Positions 4,441 to 7,221 of a stretch of DNA of 7,221 nucleotides are shown here, piece after piece. The position numbers and the translations under genes were made by a program. The notes beneath the pieces were generated by a model, which was not told the DNA's origin, did no database searches, and saw only the letters and a list, made by a program, of their open reading frames with translations. How positions within the stretch are numbered: position 1 is the stretch's first letter; each line of letters begins with the position of its first letter. The DNA lies in NCBI GenBank assembly GCA_046537875.1, contig JBKHJZ010000162.1, positions 1 through 7,221 of the forward strand. The letters run 5' to 3'. Source of the stretch: JBKHJZ01 sp046537875. GTDB lineage: Bacteria > Actinomycetota > Acidimicrobiia > Acidimicrobiales > VFJN01.

Positions 4441-5520
4441 CGACGCCGGTGTCGCCCCGAAGACGGAGGCCAGCTCGGCGGGCGGCGCCACCTCGAGCTG
4501 GTCGTAGGTGCAGTCCGCCGGGGCCTTGTCGTCTCGCCACCGGACGAACCGGGCGGTGTGCCGGAAGCGCATGTTCTGCAGGTGCTCGTAGCGCACCTCC
4601 ACCACGCGCTCGGGCCGGAGGGGCTCCCACGACAGGTCCTTGGCGCTGTTCCACCGGCTGGGGGAGCCCGGCATGCGAGTCGTGCCATCGTGGGCCTCGG
4701 CGATTGCCCAGGCCCGCCACGGGTGATCCTCGAGCGCGTTCTCTCGCAACGGCGTCACGTCGCCGACGAGCTTCCCCCGCAGCGACGCGGCGAACGAGGC
4801 TGCGACGCCGACGTGGTGGAGCACTCCCGCGGCGTCGTACAGGCCGAGCAGCAGCGACCCCACCCCCTCGCCGTCCTTGTGCCACCGGAAACCTGCGACC
4901 ACGCAGTCGGCGGTGCGCTGGTGCTTGACCTTCCACATCGTGCGCTGGTCCTGCTGGTAGGGGTCGCCGGCGGGCTTGGCCATCACGCCGTCGAACCCGG
5001 CGCCCTCGAAGCGCACGAACCAGTCCTGGGCGACCTCGGGGTCGCTGGTCACCGGGGTCACGTGCACCCGTTCATGGCCGCCTGCGAGCGCCCGTTCGAG
5101 CTGCTCGCGCCGCTCGGAGAACGGCGCACCGGTGAGATCCCGGTCGTCCAGTGCCAGCAGGTCGAACGCCACGAACGACGCCGGCGTGACCCGGGCCAGC
5201 TCGGTGACGCGCGAGGTCGCGGGGTGGATGCGCTGCTGGAGCGCGTCGAAGTCCAGTCCCGACCCCGTGACGACCACGACCTCGCCGTCGACCACGCACC
5301 GCTCGGGTAGGCCGCGTCCCAGCGCCGCGGCCAGCTCGGGGAAGTACCGGGTCAGCGGCCGGCCGGTCCGGCTGATCAGCTCGATCTCGCCGCCGTCGCG
5401 GAACACGATGCACCGGAAGCCGTCCCACTTCGGCTCGTACACCAGGCCCGCGGCCCGGGGAACCTCGTAGACCGCCTTCGCCAGCATCGGCTTGACGGGC
5501 GGCATCACGGGCAGGCGCAC
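4438..5520 (-). CDS. ligC: ATP-dependent DNA ligase, LigC type
   Basis: Encodes 360 residues, close to the roughly 358 of M. tuberculosis LigC. It seals nicks using ATP through a lysyl-AMP intermediate. The nucleotidyltransferase domain shows motif I EPKWDG with K31 as adenylated lysine, motif Ia SRTGRP (50-55), motif III VVDGEVV (76-82), motif IIIa FVAFDLL (116-122), motif IV GFDGVMAKP (175-183) and motif V WKVKH (196-200). The OB-fold domain follows from about 205 and ends near FVRWRDDKAP (325-334), the motif VI region. Three GTG codons lie in a row at 5526-5518. The third (5520) is chosen because TAGCCT ends seven bases before it and because the resulting start VRLPVMPPVKPMLAK mirrors LigC N-termini I remember. 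There is no Shine-Dalgarno sequence. The gene is convergent with the polymerase gene (67-bp gap) and divergent from the carboxylase gene. It has no fused polymerase or nuclease domain, so LigC rather than LigD. Confidence 0.93.
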   Translation of the reverse strand: MRLPVMPPVKPMLAKAVYEVPRAAGLVYEPKWDGFRCIVFRDGGEIELISRTGRPLTRYFPELAAALGRGLPERCVVDGEVVVVTGSGLDFDALQQRIHPATSRVTELARVTPASFVAFDLLALDDRDLTGAPFSERREQLERALAGGHERVHVTPVTSDPEVAQDWFVRFEGAGFDGVMAKPAGDPYQQDQRTMWKVKHQRTADCVVAGFRWHKDGEGVGSLLLGLYDAAGVLHHVGVAASFAASLRGKLVGDVTPLRENALEDHPWRAWAIAEAHDGTTRMPGSPSRWNSAKDLSWEPLRPERVVEVRYEHLQNMRFRHTARFVRWRDDKAPADCTYDQLEVAPPAELASVFGATPAS

Positions 5521-5527
5521 CACCACG

Positions 5528-5533
5528 AGGCTA
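5528..5533 (-). promoter_or_regulatory. -10 hexamer of a leaderless promoter for ligC
   Basis: TAGCCT on the minus strand (5533-5528) fits TANNNT. Seven bases later comes the third of three tandem GTG codons, so initiation at +1 would select that codon. Confidence 0.5.
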
Positions 5534-5558
5534 CGGGATCGCCCGGCGCCCCGTGGGG

Positions 5559-5572
5559 GTCGGAGCACCGAC
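5559..5572. repeat. Short palindrome in the divergent ligC/carboxylase promoter gap
   Basis: GTCGG (5559-5563) and CCGAC (5568-5572) form a 5-bp inverted repeat with four central bases, in the 93-bp gap between two divergent start codons. It could be a shared operator, but short GC palindromes are common in this DNA. Confidence 0.2.
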
Positions 5573-5601
5573 GGCGGTTTCTGGCCCCCTGGGCAGCACA
5601 G

Positions 5602-5607
5602 TACGTT
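5602..5607 (+). promoter_or_regulatory. -10 hexamer of a leaderless promoter for the carboxylase gene
   Basis: TACGTT fits TANNNT and ends six bases before the ATG at 5614. No Shine-Dalgarno sequence is present. This supports the ATG at 5614 over the in-frame ATG at codon 6. Confidence 0.5.
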
Positions 5608-5613
5608 TGCTCC

Positions 5614-7163
<1,550 letters not shown>

Positions 7164-7167
<4 letters not shown>

Positions 7168-7180
7168 GGTTTCGCCTCGC
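7164..7180 (+). terminator. Small hairpin at the carboxylase gene end
   Basis: GTGAGG (7164-7169) can pair with CCTCGC (7175-7180), with one G-U pair, across TTTCG. It includes the stop codon and has no U-tract. The remaining 41 bases to the window end show no start codon or gene. Confidence 0.2.
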
Positions 7181-7221
7181 AACCGGAGGTCGCTCGGCGA
7201 GCCTGAGGCCGCCGCCTGTCG

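Noticed and set aside
3138..4688. Minus-strand open frame of 516 codons antisense to the polymerase
   Set aside because: It overlaps the polymerase gene, whose catalytic motifs are intact, and its own composition is that of a GC-driven shadow.
4438..5520. Ligase and polymerase as a split LigD end-joining system
   Set aside because: The ligase length and N-terminus match LigC and the polymerase is a complete stand-alone protein. With no Ku or phosphoesterase domain in the window, the Prim-PolC/LigC reading is simpler.

Overview
The window is very GC-rich, with almost every third codon position G or C, and looks like a chromosome segment of an actinomycete. The mycobacterium-like gene set (LigC, Prim-PolC, FEN-type exonuclease, acyl-CoA dehydrogenase, acyl-CoA carboxylase beta subunit) and many apparently leaderless genes fit Actinomycetota. 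Acidimicrobiia is my guess, but nothing here proves the class. I see no tRNA, rRNA, CRISPR array, insertion sequence or phage gene.

Layout, left to right. Positions 1-228 (minus) hold the N-terminal 76 residues of an unrecognised protein that runs off the window. Positions 377-703 (minus) encode a 108-residue unrecognised helical protein. Positions 896-1768 (plus) encode a stand-alone 5'-3' exonuclease/flap endonuclease. Positions 1828-3135 (minus) encode an acyl-CoA dehydrogenase. Positions 3354-4370 (plus) encode a stand-alone LigD-type polymerase/primase (Prim-PolC-like). Positions 4438-5520 (minus) encode an ATP-dependent DNA ligase of the LigC type, convergent with the polymerase. Positions 5614-7167 (plus) encode an acyl-CoA carboxylase carboxyltransferase (beta) subunit. 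No gene-free stretch exceeds 300 bases; the longest (3136-3353, 704-895, 229-376) hold promoters, palindromes and short repeats.

Two themes stand out. First, three of the seven genes form a plausible short-patch DNA repair set: flap/5' end removal, gap filling, and nick sealing. Mycobacteria pair Prim-PolC with LigC in base excision repair; here the pair is convergent and a FEN-type nuclease lies close by. Two fatty/branched acyl-CoA metabolism genes are interleaved with them. Second, four genes have a TANNNT-like -10 hexamer ending 6-7 bases before the start codon and no Shine-Dalgarno sequence, so leaderless mRNAs are predicted; the fifth (exonuclease) is similar but ambiguous. The acyl-CoA dehydrogenase and the 76-residue gene have ordinary ribosome binding sites.

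The two small minus-strand genes at the left share a nearly identical 21-bp upstream element placed at the -35 region. It resembles the RecA-independent DNA-damage promoter (PafBC type) of mycobacteria, and may tie these unknown genes to a stress response. Other palindromes that may be operators lie at 283-304, 798-836 and 3253-3270.
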